From positions 1 to 37,806 of the forward strand of contig NZ_ANHY01000025.1 in the NCBI RefSeq assembly GCF_000315795.1: 37,806 bases of DNA, read 5' to 3'. The position numbers were made by a program, and so were the translations under genes. The notes below the pieces were generated by a model that was not told the DNA's origin, searched no databases, and saw only the letters and a program-made list of their open reading frames with translations. Shown here one piece after another: positions 17,069 to 26,796 of this stretch; positions within the stretch are counted from its first letter, which is position 1; the number at the start of each line of letters is the position of its first letter. The stretch comes from Caenispirillum salinarum AK4. Its GTDB lineage: Bacteria; Pseudomonadota; Alphaproteobacteria; Rhodospirillales; Rhodospirillaceae.

Positions 17069-18082
17069 ATGAACGAGACCCGCGCCATCACCGCCCGCAC
17101 CCTCGACCCGCTGCGCGCCGCCCTTCCGGGACTCGCCCTGGCCGCCGTCATCGCCGCGGCGGCAATGGCCTTTCGCGCCCTGCCGGGCATGGCGACGGTG
17201 AGCCCGCTGATCCTGGCGATCGTCATCGGCATCGGCCTGCGCAACATCTTCGGCCTGCCCGCGGTGCTGGTTCCGGGCATCAAGGCCAGCCTGAAGCGCG
17301 TCCTGCGCGCCGGCATCGTGCTGCTGGGCCTGCAACTGACGCTGGGCCAGGTGATCGCCGTCGGCGCGCCGGGGCTGCTGGTGGTCGTCGCGACCCTGGC
17401 GGCGACCTTCGTCTTCACCCTGTGGCTCGGGTGGATGCTGGGTGTGGACCGGCCGCTGACGGAGCTGATGGCCACCGGCACCAGCGTCTGCGGCGCCTCC
17501 GCCGTCATCGCCGCCAACACGGTGTCCGAAGGCACGGACGAGGATGTGGCCTATGCGGTGGCCGCCGTCACCGTCTTCGGCTCCATCGCCATGCTCACCT
17601 ACCCCTGGCTGGGCGAGGTGTTGGGCCTGAAGCCGCTGGTCTACGGCCTGTGGACGGGCGCCACCGTGCACGAGGTCGCCCAGGTGGTGGCCGCCGGGTT
17701 CCAGGCGGGGACCGAGGCCGGCGAACTGTCGACCATCGTCAAGTTGTCGCGCGTGGTCCTGCTGGCGCCGGTGGTGATCGTGCTCGGCCTCATGGCGGCG
17801 CGGCGGCACGGGGCGTCGAAGAAGGGCAAGGCGCCGACGCCGTGGTTCGTGGCGGGCTTCCTGCTGATGATCGGCATCAACAGCGCCGGCCTTCTTCCTG
17901 CGCAGGCCCACGCGCCGCTGGTGGCCGCCACGCCCTTCCTGCTCGCCATGGGCATGGCCGCCATGGGGCTGGAGACCGACGTCCGGCGCCTCGCCGCCAA
18001 GGGGCTGCGGCCGCTGGCCCTGGGCGCGGGCTCCGCCCTGTTCATCGCCGCCGCCGGACTGGGTCTGGTGAGCCTCCTCTAG
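17069..18082 (+). CDS. YeiH-family (PSE) putative membrane exporter
   Basis: A 337-aa polytopic inner-membrane protein of the YeiH/UPF0324 family, often named putative sulfate exporter. About ten hydrophobic segments are visible. Family signatures are SPLILAIVIGIGLRNIFGLP, PGIKASLKRVLRAGIVLLGLQLTLGQ, ATGTSVCGASAVIAANTVSEG, and VYGLWTGATVHEVAQVVAAGF. The substrate is not established for most members. Relatives near sulfur or taurine genes gave the name. The ribosome binding site is weak. It stands alone between fliP and the thiC riboswitch, with no functional link I can see. Confidence 0.85.
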   Translation: MNETRAITARTLDPLRAALPGLALAAVIAAAAMAFRALPGMATVSPLILAIVIGIGLRNIFGLPAVLVPGIKASLKRVLRAGIVLLGLQLTLGQVIAVGAPGLLVVVATLAATFVFTLWLGWMLGVDRPLTELMATGTSVCGASAVIAANTVSEGTDEDVAYAVAAVTVFGSIAMLTYPWLGEVLGLKPLVYGLWTGATVHEVAQVVAAGFQAGTEAGELSTIVKLSRVVLLAPVVIVLGLMAARRHGASKKGKAPTPWFVAGFLLMIGINSAGLLPAQAHAPLVAATPFLLAMGMAAMGLETDVRRLAAKGLRPLALGAGSALFIAAAGLGLVSLL

Positions 18083-18154
18083 CAGGGGCCGGATTTCCGC
18101 GCCTGACCAACGACAGGTTGACGGGGGCCGGCTTCCGGCGCACCATCACGGCGT

Positions 18155-18272
18155 TTCCAGGGGAGCCCCGGCCAAGGGGCTGAGAGTCTGCTGATCCCGC
18201 GCCTTCACCGAGGGGCGGGAGTCGCGGAGACCCTTCGAACCTGATCCGGTTTGGACCGGCGTAGGGAGGAAG
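18155..18272 (+). ncRNA. TPP riboswitch (THI box)
   Basis: The conserved aptamer strands are present in order. AGGGGAGCCCC comes first, then GGGGCTGAGAG with the invariant CUGAGA (18180-18185). A variable GC-rich arm follows, then GACCCTTCGAACCTGATC, and the closing ACCGGCGTAGGGAGGAAG. These are the pyrimidine- and pyrophosphate-sensing regions of the thiamine pyrophosphate aptamer. It precedes thiC, the most common TPP-controlled gene, so TPP is expected to shut thiC off. Confidence 0.95.
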
Positions 18273-18357
18273 GCCGACGCGCGCGCATCTCAGCCGTCGT
18301 CACCCCGGGGGGCGATCCGTCACGCCCGCACCCCATCCCCAAGCGCACCACCAACCG

Positions 18358-18387
18358 GATCTCCTGACGAGGCATCGCAAGGAGATC
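18358..18387 (+). promoter_or_regulatory. SD-sequestering hairpin of the thiC riboswitch
   Basis: GATCTCCT (18358-18365) pairs perfectly with AGGAGATC (18380-18387), which contains the thiC ribosome binding site. The hairpin would block ribosome entry, indicating translational control of thiC by the upstream aptamer. Confidence 0.7.
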
Positions 18388-18390
18388 TGA

Positions 18391-20220
<1,830 letters not shown>

Positions 20221-20260
20221 CCGGGCGCCGGGGCGTCGGCGTACACGAGGTCCCGGAAAC

Positions 20261-20292
20261 GGGGCCGGCGCCCAAGGCACCGGCCCCTTTTC
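20261..20292 (+). terminator. Rho-independent terminator of thiC
   Basis: GGGGCCGG pairs with CCGGCCCC, and after one mismatch GCC pairs with GGC around a CAA loop. TTTTCCTC follows. It is 40 bp after the thiC stop, between convergent genes. Confidence 0.85.
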
Positions 20293-20306
20293 CTCATGCA
20301 CGCTGT

Positions 20307-20825
20307 TTAGTCGGCGGCGGGTTCGCTGCCGTAGGCATCCTCGGCCTCCGGCAGCGGCCGGGCGTCACTGCCGGGCTGCGGTGCATTCTCGCCGGCTTCC
20401 GGCTTTTCCTCCGGGATCTCGGCCTGCTGCGGTCCGTCGCCTTCCAGCGTCACACCCAGGCTGGCGATGGTGCGCGGGTCCAGCTCGCCCGACGGCGCCA
20501 GGCCTTCGTCACGCTGATAGGCCGCGAGCGCCTGCGCCGTGCTGTCGCCCCACACGCCGTCGACCTCGATGTCGGCGCCGGCGTCCTTCAACGCCTGTTG
20601 AATGGCGCGCACCTTCTCTTCGTCCAGGTTCTCCCCGGACAGCCCGGCGGTCTCGCCGCCCGGCTGCGTCGGCATGTCCGGCTTGGCCTGGGCTTCGGTC
20701 TGCGTCTGGGTCTGCATGTCCGCCTGCGTCTTCTGGGAGGCGGTCGCCCCCGTGCCTTCCGCAAACGCCGGAAGAGAAAGGGCGGTGCTGGCCGCAAGGG
20801 CTGCGGCGATGGCTAGCTTTTTCAT
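20307..20825 (-). CDS. Secreted peptidoglycan-binding domain protein
   Basis: A 172-aa exported protein. The signal peptide is MKKLAIAAALAASTALSLPAFA (cleavage after about residue 22). A Gln/Thr-rich spacer (about 30-60) leads to one PG_binding_1 domain at about 67-126, with VRAIQQALKDAGADIEVDGVWGDSTAQALAAYQRDEGL. The C-terminus is acidic and Pro-rich. No catalytic domain is seen, so it may simply anchor to or sense peptidoglycan in the periplasm. It lies just downstream of the AMIN/TPR gene on the same strand, separated by a hairpin. A possible promoter overlaps that hairpin region. Confidence 0.8.
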   Translation of the reverse strand: MKKLAIAAALAASTALSLPAFAEGTGATASQKTQADMQTQTQTEAQAKPDMPTQPGGETAGLSGENLDEEKVRAIQQALKDAGADIEVDGVWGDSTAQALAAYQRDEGLAPSGELDPRTIASLGVTLEGDGPQQAEIPEEKPEAGENAPQPGSDARPLPEAEDAYGSEPAAD

Positions 20826-20855
20826 GGGACGGTTCCTCGTCTGAGTTGGTTCGTC

Positions 20856-20883
20856 CCAAAAACGGCAGCCCGGGGCCTGCCGT
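20856..20883 (-). terminator. Candidate terminator of the fliL-TPR operon
   Basis: On the minus strand ACGGCAG and CTGCCGT form a 7-bp stem with an 8-nt loop, followed by TTTTTGGG. It lies about 75 bp after the AMIN/TPR gene. A perfect -35 hexamer TTGACA (20909-20914, minus) with a poor -10 about 17 bp on suggests that the next gene's promoter sits just upstream. The hairpin may then instead be part of that gene's 5' leader. Confidence 0.5.
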
Positions 20884-20958
20884 CTGCTGCAAAACTCTGT
20901 CCAAACGGTGTCAAGCCGAGAACAAGGCCCCGGCCGGCAGAACCGTCACGATCCGGCC

Positions 20959-23900
20959 TCAGTTGATCGCCGACAGCGCGCCCTGATCCAGGCGGTCGCG
21001 GTAGGCCGACAGGAAGCTCTGGAAGTTTTCCGCCTGCTTGATGCGGTCGGCCACCGTGCGGTAGTCGATCACGCCGTCCGCCGGGCTGGTGGTGATCAGG
21101 TCGAAGGCGTCCCGGTAGCTGGTCTGCTGCATGGCGCCCAGATAGCGCGAGCGCAGGGTCGACACCGCCCGTTCGTTGTTTGCGAGCGTCAGGGCCGTCG
21201 CCAGGTCCAGCACGCGGCGGGCCTGGGCGGTGGACAGGTCGAGGGTGCGGCTCGGCTGGGGCACCAGTTCCGCCAGGGCCTGGGCCGCCGCCTCCCAGTC
21301 CTGCTCCCCCCAATGGATTTCCGCGCGCAGCAGCTTGGCCGTGTCGCTGTCGTCGCCCTGCAGAAGCTCGATGGCTTCCCCCGGCCGGTCGACCTCGGCC
21401 AGCGCACGGGCCATGAGCTGGTTGCGCTGGCGGTCCAGCCGCTGCGGCATGTCGGGGGCGCGGGTGGTCAGCAGCGCCTTGACGGCTTCCTCCGGCTGGT
21501 GGTTCAGCAGGTGGACCAGCGCCAGGCGGCCGCCGATGCGCGCACGCTCCACGCCCTCCAGCCGGAACTTCGCCTGCCGCTCCAGCAGCATGGCCGCCTG
21601 GTCGAGCAGGTCCATGCTCACCAGCCGGTCGGCAAGGCGGCGGATCATCTCGTCGCCCTTGGCGCCCGTCGGCGTCAGTTCGCGGAAATCATCGAACAGC
21701 GCGATGGCGGTGATGGGCGACATCTCGTCGGCCTCGCCTTCCAGGTACAGGCGGTCGAAGATGTCGCGCATGGCCTGCGCCGCCTGGTCCGAGCCTTCAA
21801 GCTCGGGGAAGTAGCTGGCGGCGATCTTGTAGGTGCGCAGCGCATCGGCCCAGCGCTCTTCCTCGGCGTACAGTTCGCCCAGCCGCATGAGCAGGGTGAA
21901 CTCGAAGGGGCCGCCGCGCCAGGCGAAGCGCAGGTTTTCCAGCCCCTCGATCAGCTCCGGGCGCTCGAGTCGCTCCATCTTGTAGAGCAGTTCCAGGCGG
22001 TCGCGGCCGGCCTTGGCGCGGTAGGGGCGGCTGGTCGAGCTTTCGACCTCCTCCCACTTTTCCACCGCCGACTGATAGGCGCCGGTGGCCTCGTCCAGGC
22101 GGCCTTCCAGATAGGTGATGGCGGCGATCTCGCCGGGCGTGTTGGAGTCGTTGCGCGCCGCTTCCAGGAAGTTGACGGCCGCCAGATCGTCGGCGGCATC
22201 CACCGCCGCTTCCGCCGCCTGAAGGGCCAGCGGCACCTTGACGCGCTGCGGATAGCTGCCGATCACCCGGCCGGTTTCGCGCAGGGTGCGGGCCTGCAGG
22301 GCCGGATCGCCCAGCGCGGCCTGCGCGGCGGCGCGCCAGAAGTCGGCCTCGTCGACGCCGGCGAGGCTGGGATGGCTCAGGTCCTCCACCGCCTCGTCGT
22401 AGCGGCCCATGAGGAAGTTGGCACCGCCGCGCAGCGCCCGGAAGGGCGCGCTGTTGACCATGCGCGGCGCCTCGTCGGCCAGCGTGCGCAGAACGCCCAG
22501 CGCTTCCGCCCCGTAGCCGTGGGCGAAGTAGAAGCGTGCCAGTTCCAGCCGCGCGCGGTCGCGGCGCTCGCCGTTGGCGTTGGCGACCGCCAGTTGCAGG
22601 TCCTGGCGGTTCTGCGTGAAATCCTCCACCGGGCCGCGCATCCAGCCGTCGATGTCATAGACCTGGGTCATGGCGGCGGCGGAGCCCACGTTCGCCATGG
22701 CTTCCAGGCGCGCCGTATCCTGCGACAGGCGCAAGCCCCCGCCCAGGGCGGTGATGTCGACGCCGTTGCGGGTGGAGGTGGCGGAAACCTTGTCGGTGTT
22801 GGGAATCGCCACGATGCCCTGGGCCGTCGCCGGCATGGTCAGGTCCGGGTACTGGCGGGCCGGCCAGATGCCGTGGCCGAGCGGAATCACCGGCACGACG
22901 ATGAACTGGTCGCCGACCTCGGGGTCCTGAACGGTGATGGTCCGTCCGCCCTCCTCCACCGGCAGGTAGAGGCGCGGCCCGATGGGGCTCTGCGGCTGGG
23001 GCTCGACCTCGATGGGAGTCGCCGCCTTCATGGGCTGGCGCATCAGGTCGACGATCCACAGCAGGCCCTCGCGTCGGACGCTGGGGTTGTAGCCGGGTTC
23101 GGTGACCATGCGCACGATGGTCGAAGCGCGGCTCGGGATCTGCTCCACCGAGCGGACGACGCCCGTGCCAAGGCGGCGCAGCAGGTTGGTGTCCACTTCC
23201 TGATAGCGGTCGAAGACCACCCACAGGTAGCCGCCACGCCGGAACACGGCGGCGGCCGTCGGCTCGTTCCACGAGAAGCTGAGGCTGGCGACGCGGGCCC
23301 GGCCTTCGGGCGTCGGCTGTTCCTCGGCGGCCACGCCCTCGGCGCCGGCGTCGGCCTCGCGCGCGTTCTCGGCCGCCTCGATCTCGGCGGCGGCCTGCTC
23401 CATCTGGCGGCGGCGTTCCTCGGCCGAGGCTTCCTCGCCGCGTGCCTCCCGCAGGGCGCGGGCGAGCGCGGTGGCCGGGGTCGCCTCGGCGCCCGGATCG
23501 GTCTCTTCCCCGGCCTGTTCGGCCTGCGCGAGCGCCCGCGGCGGCTGCACCTGGGCCGGCGCATCGTCGACGCCCTCGCCGGTGGCGGCGTCGGCATCGG
23601 CGGCCGCGGCCGCGCCCTCCTCTTCCGGCTTCGGCGGCGGCGGCGCTGCGGCGACGGCGTCGTCGGGTGCGGCCTCGCGCTCCTCGGGGGTGCGGCGGGG
23701 CGGCTGCTCACCGGCCGGCGGCAGCAGGTCCAGCACCACCTTGGTGCCGCTGGTGAAGTGGCGCACGCGGCCGTCGTCCGGCAGCGGCACGGTGACGCGG
23801 GTGCGGCCGTCCTGCCGCTCCACGCCGACCTCGCGCAGTTGCTCGGGCATGGCGGCGCGGAAGGCGTTGAGGTCGATGCGCGCTTCGTCGTCGAAGCTGA

Positions 23901-24513
23901 CGACGGCGTTCTCGCCGTTGCTCATGACCTTGTAGTCGACCGGCCGCGTCCAGTCGAACACGACGCGGAAGAAGCCCGGATGCTCGCCCGTGCGCACCGG
24001 CAGGCGCGGCGGCGGCGGCGCCGGATCGGCGGCCGCCTGCTGCGTGGCCGGCGGTTCCTCGGCCCGCGCCGGCCCGCCCATCAGGTCCACCACCACCGAC
24101 GTGCCGATGGTGAAACTGCGCGGCGTGAAGCTGCCCTTGAGCGGCATGGTCACCGTGCGGCCGTCGGGTGAGACGCGCACACCGGAAACGTAATCCCCCA
24201 GCGCCGCCGGCACCCGGTTGGCATCGGCGTCCAGGGGGCGGTCGAAGGAAACGATCAGGCTGCCGGCCGCCGTCTCCACGTCGTAGCGCACGGGCTGGTC
24301 CCAGTCGAAGACGATGCGACCGTAACCGTCGTGGGCCGCAGCGCGCACGGCGGTGGCGGCCAGCGCATGGTTGTCCGGCCCGGGCACGGCGACCACGCCC
24401 AGCGCCGGCGCCAGCGCCAGGACGGCGGCCAGCACGACGGCGGCGGCCCCGCGGCGGCGGCGGGGCCGGGTTGTCCGCGCGGGGCGGCTATGGGCGCTCG
24501 GCAGGCCGGTCAT
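20959..24513 (-). CDS. Large exported AMIN-repeat/TPR protein of the motor operon
   Basis: An 1184-aa protein. An Arg-rich N-terminus and a hydrophobic stretch (about 23-53) look like a signal peptide or anchor. Three AMIN-like beta repeats follow at about 64-145 (YGRIVFDWDQPVRYDVE), 181-264 (FRVVFDWTRPVDYKV) and 406-492 (SLSFSWNEPTAAAVF), each ending in VVVDLM, VVLDLL or WIVDLM. An Ala/Glu/Pro-rich linker (265-400) separates the second and third. Residues about 610-1184 are helical TPR-like pairs (FYFAHGYGAEALGVLRTLADE, FTLLMRLGELYAEEERWADALRTYKIA). AMIN domains target periplasmic septal, pilus or peptidoglycan structures. Its ATG overlaps the MotB-like stop by 4 bp (ATGA), so it is coupled to the motor genes. 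A periplasmic motor or wall scaffold is likely, but no function is proven. Confidence 0.8.
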   Translation of the reverse strand: MTGLPSAHSRPARTTRPRRRRGAAAVVLAAVLALAPALGVVAVPGPDNHALAATAVRAAAHDGYGRIVFDWDQPVRYDVETAAGSLIVSFDRPLDADANRVPAALGDYVSGVRVSPDGRTVTMPLKGSFTPRSFTIGTSVVVDLMGGPARAEEPPATQQAAADPAPPPPRLPVRTGEHPGFFRVVFDWTRPVDYKVMSNGENAVVSFDDEARIDLNAFRAAMPEQLREVGVERQDGRTRVTVPLPDDGRVRHFTSGTKVVLDLLPPAGEQPPRRTPEEREAAPDDAVAAAPPPPKPEEEGAAAAADADAATGEGVDDAPAQVQPPRALAQAEQAGEETDPGAEATPATALARALREARGEEASAEERRRQMEQAAAEIEAAENAREADAGAEGVAAEEQPTPEGRARVASLSFSWNEPTAAAVFRRGGYLWVVFDRYQEVDTNLLRRLGTGVVRSVEQIPSRASTIVRMVTEPGYNPSVRREGLLWIVDLMRQPMKAATPIEVEPQPQSPIGPRLYLPVEEGGRTITVQDPEVGDQFIVVPVIPLGHGIWPARQYPDLTMPATAQGIVAIPNTDKVSATSTRNGVDITALGGGLRLSQDTARLEAMANVGSAAAMTQVYDIDGWMRGPVEDFTQNRQDLQLAVANANGERRDRARLELARFYFAHGYGAEALGVLRTLADEAPRMVNSAPFRALRGGANFLMGRYDEAVEDLSHPSLAGVDEADFWRAAAQAALGDPALQARTLRETGRVIGSYPQRVKVPLALQAAEAAVDAADDLAAVNFLEAARNDSNTPGEIAAITYLEGRLDEATGAYQSAVEKWEEVESSTSRPYRAKAGRDRLELLYKMERLERPELIEGLENLRFAWRGGPFEFTLLMRLGELYAEEERWADALRTYKIAASYFPELEGSDQAAQAMRDIFDRLYLEGEADEMSPITAIALFDDFRELTPTGAKGDEMIRRLADRLVSMDLLDQAAMLLERQAKFRLEGVERARIGGRLALVHLLNHQPEEAVKALLTTRAPDMPQRLDRQRNQLMARALAEVDRPGEAIELLQGDDSDTAKLLRAEIHWGEQDWEAAAQALAELVPQPSRTLDLSTAQARRVLDLATALTLANNERAVSTLRSRYLGAMQQTSYRDAFDLITTSPADGVIDYRTVADRIKQAENFQSFLSAYRDRLDQGALSAIN

Positions 24514-25256
24514 CGGCTGTCAGCCTCTTGGTGAATGACGACGTCGACGCGGCGCTGGAAGGCATGCCGCTCGGCCTCCGACAGGTCCGCCGGCAGGGCA
24601 CCGGACCGCGTCGGCCCGTGCCCCAGGATCACCGCCGGCCGCGCCAGACCGGAGCGGGTCAGCGCATCGGCGACCGCGGCGGCGCGCGCCATGGACAACT
24701 CCCACCCCGAGGTATGACCGGCCAGACCGGCGGTCGGCCCCTGCCCTTCCTCGGTGGGCGCGGCATGGCCGGTGACGGCGACACGGTTGCGCAGCGACGC
24801 CAGCACGCCGCCCAGCTGCGCCAGCGCGGCCTCTCCGGCCTCCGTCAGCACGGGACGGCCGGCGGCACCCGCATCGGCATCGGCATCGGCGAACAGCACG
24901 TCGGCGGGAACGGCCAGCACCAGGCGATCACCGCCCATGGCGATGCGCGCCCGGCCCAGCAGCGGATCGGTGGACAGGGTTTCGTCCAGCACCGCTGCAA
25001 GGTAGTTCAGGTTCATGGCGATGGGAACGGGGCGCGCGGTAATCGAATGCTCCACCGACCGTTCGTTGACCGGCTGGGCGGGGTCCACCTGCATGGTGCG
25101 CGAGAAGGCGGTGCTGACGGCCTCCCACGTCTCGGTCTTCATGCTGGTCATGGAGAACAGCAGGACGAAGAAAGTGAGCATGAGAATGACGAGATCGGCG
25201 AAGGTGACCATCCAGGCCGCCGGTCCGCGCTCGTGCATGGAAAGCTCGTCGTCCAT
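24510..25256 (-). CDS. MotB-like stator protein with channel aspartate
   Basis: A 248-aa inner-membrane protein with one transmembrane segment and a periplasmic OmpA/MotB peptidoglycan-binding domain. The N-terminal PAAWMVTFADLVILMLTFFVLLFSM carries Asp21 in the position of the proton-binding Asp of MotB. The C-terminal domain contains VAVTGHAAP, WELSMARAAAVADAL and RRVDVVI, the MotB WELS-R-A signature. It would be a functional stator B subunit, but no motA is adjacent. The partner must lie elsewhere, or it serves another role. It begins 9 bp after the upstream MotB-like gene and overlaps the AMIN/TPR gene by 4 bp. Confidence 0.82.
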   Translation of the reverse strand: MDDELSMHERGPAAWMVTFADLVILMLTFFVLLFSMTSMKTETWEAVSTAFSRTMQVDPAQPVNERSVEHSITARPVPIAMNLNYLAAVLDETLSTDPLLGRARIAMGGDRLVLAVPADVLFADADADAGAAGRPVLTEAGEAALAQLGGVLASLRNRVAVTGHAAPTEEGQGPTAGLAGHTSGWELSMARAAAVADALTRSGLARPAVILGHGPTRSGALPADLSEAERHAFQRRVDVVIHQEADSR

Positions 25257-25265
25257 CTCCGCCCT

Positions 25266-26024
25266 TCACTCCGCCGCCGGCCGCGCCGTGCGATCGTTCT
25301 CTCTCTCGGTCCCGCCGCCGGTCGTGGCGCCGGCAATCGGGCCCTGCCAGTCCAGGTCGGCCGCCGCCGCCTCCACCAGCGAGAAGCGGAAGACGGCCTC
25401 GTCCGGCCCGGCGGCGTCGCGCGTGGTGACACCCGCGACGATCATGTCGGGCGGAGCCCCGCGCGCCACCATGGTGCGCGCCAGCGACCCCGCCCGGTCG
25501 AGCGCCAGGGTTTCGCGCGCGCCCGAAGTTTCGCCCGTAGAGTAATCCGAAGCCGTTAAGAATTCCATGATGTAGCGGTAGCCCTCCGGCGGCGAGGCCA
25601 TGGCCGCCACCAGCCGGTCCAGCATCCGCAGGTGCGGCCGCCGCACCGCCGCCAGCCCCGGCTCGAACAGGCTCTCCGCCGGCACCGTCACGTCCAGCAG
25701 CCGGCCGCGGCCGATGTCCTCGACCTTCGCGGCGGGAATGGCGCCCTCGAACAGGCCGCGCGCGGCGGTCTTGAAGGCGCGCGCCTCGGCCACCACCGTG
25801 CCGGCGTCGCCGGTGAAACGGCCCAGCGCGGTGCTGCCGAAGCGCTGGAAGGTGGCGTTCAGGCTGTCCATCGCCCGCGTGCTGCGCTGTTCCTCGAAGG
25901 TGGAATGGGCGATCAGCGCGATGAAGAACGCCAGCAGCATCAGGTACAGCGCCAGGAACAGCGACAGCGACGCGTGCCGCGTGCCGGCCCAGCCGTGCAG
26001 CGTCGGGTCGTCGGAGTGCTCCAT
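25266..26024 (-). CDS. Divergent MotB-like protein lacking the channel aspartate
   Basis: A 252-aa protein with one N-terminal transmembrane segment, SLSLFLALYLMLLAFFIALIA, and a periplasmic domain. When aligned with the neighbouring MotB-like protein on the shared FF pair, its Asp21 becomes Ala25. No other acidic residue lies in the membrane span. The C-terminal part (VPAESLFEPGLAAVRRPHLRMLDRLVAAMA, ALDRAGSLARTMVARGAPPDMIVAG) is a weak OmpA/MotB-type fold match. It cannot conduct protons as a classical MotB. It may be a structural partner or heterodimer subunit. The start is 23 bp after cheZ. Confidence 0.7.
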   Translation of the reverse strand: MEHSDDPTLHGWAGTRHASLSLFLALYLMLLAFFIALIAHSTFEEQRSTRAMDSLNATFQRFGSTALGRFTGDAGTVVAEARAFKTAARGLFEGAIPAAKVEDIGRGRLLDVTVPAESLFEPGLAAVRRPHLRMLDRLVAAMASPPEGYRYIMEFLTASDYSTGETSGARETLALDRAGSLARTMVARGAPPDMIVAGVTTRDAAGPDEAVFRFSLVEAAAADLDWQGPIAGATTGGGTERENDRTARPAAE

Positions 26025-26047
26025 GGGCTTGTCGGCGCGCAGGAGGG

Positions 26048-26716
26048 TCAGTCGAAGTCCGCCAGCAGGGCGTCGATGTCGTCCTGCTTCATGGCGTCCT
26101 CTGCCGATTGCGGACCGTTGAGCAGGTCCTCGTCGCTGGGTGTGTCGCCGGCGGCCTTGGCCCGGCCCTCGGCGGCGGGCTGCGCGGCGGCGGCGTCATC
26201 GCCGGCCGGATGGAACGCCCGCACCAGGCCGTCCACGCGCTCCTCGATCTGTTTGAGGGTGCGGACCACCTTGGTGATGCGCTGGCCGGTGATGTCCTGG
26301 AAGGTGCAGGCCTCGTAGATGCGGGTCGTGGCATCGGACAGCTTGTCGGCCACCTCGGGCGCCACATCGCCCGACACCTCCTCAAGCACCTCGGCGGCGT
26401 CCATGATCTGGTTGGTGGCCTTCTCGGTGGCCTCCACGATCGCATCCAGCTCGTCCGCCGCCGTCGGCAGCAGGTCGGACTGGATCTCGCCGGGATTGAT
26501 GGACGAGATTTCCGCGCGGGCGGCATGGATGTAGCGGGCGAGACCTTCCAGCTCCTTGTAGAGCTGGACGTCGTCGGCGGTCAGGTCGCCGGTCATGGTG
26601 GTCAGCAGGCTTTCCACCACTTCCGCCACCTCGGCGACCGCGATCGTCTCCCCCTTTTCCCGGCGGATTTCCTCCAGGCGGGCCGCGAGGCCCTCATCGA
26701 CACGAGTCGCGGCCAT
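26048..26716 (-). CDS. cheZ: CheY-P phosphatase CheZ
   Basis: Dephosphorylates CheY-P to reset the flagellar motor. From the ATG at 26714-26716 (MAATRVDEGL, preceded by GGGGAGGA) it is 222 aa. The long central helices contain the catalytic signature CTFQDITGQRITKVV, with Asp141 and Gln145 matching the acidic and glutamine residues of CheZ. The extreme C-terminus, MKQDDIDALLADFD, resembles the CheY-binding tail peptide of CheZ after an Ala/Pro-rich linker. A longer frame to 26767 adds unrelated residues. It follows cheY by 80 bp, the expected functional pair. Confidence 0.88.
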   Translation of the reverse strand: MAATRVDEGLAARLEEIRREKGETIAVAEVAEVVESLLTTMTGDLTADDVQLYKELEGLARYIHAARAEISSINPGEIQSDLLPTAADELDAIVEATEKATNQIMDAAEVLEEVSGDVAPEVADKLSDATTRIYEACTFQDITGQRITKVVRTLKQIEERVDGLVRAFHPAGDDAAAAQPAAEGRAKAAGDTPSDEDLLNGPQSAEDAMKQDDIDALLADFD

Positions 26717-26796
26717 GGCCGTCCTCCCCCTCTCACCGACGGGCGCCGGCGCGCCCCGCACGAGCACGCCGACGTTTCACATCCCCCGGCGCCCGA

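Noticed and set aside
20908-24171. 1087-codon plus-strand ORF opposite the AMIN/TPR gene
   Set aside because: The minus frame has a signal peptide, repeated domains and an ATGA junction with its neighbour. The plus frame is Arg/Gly/His-rich with no domain.
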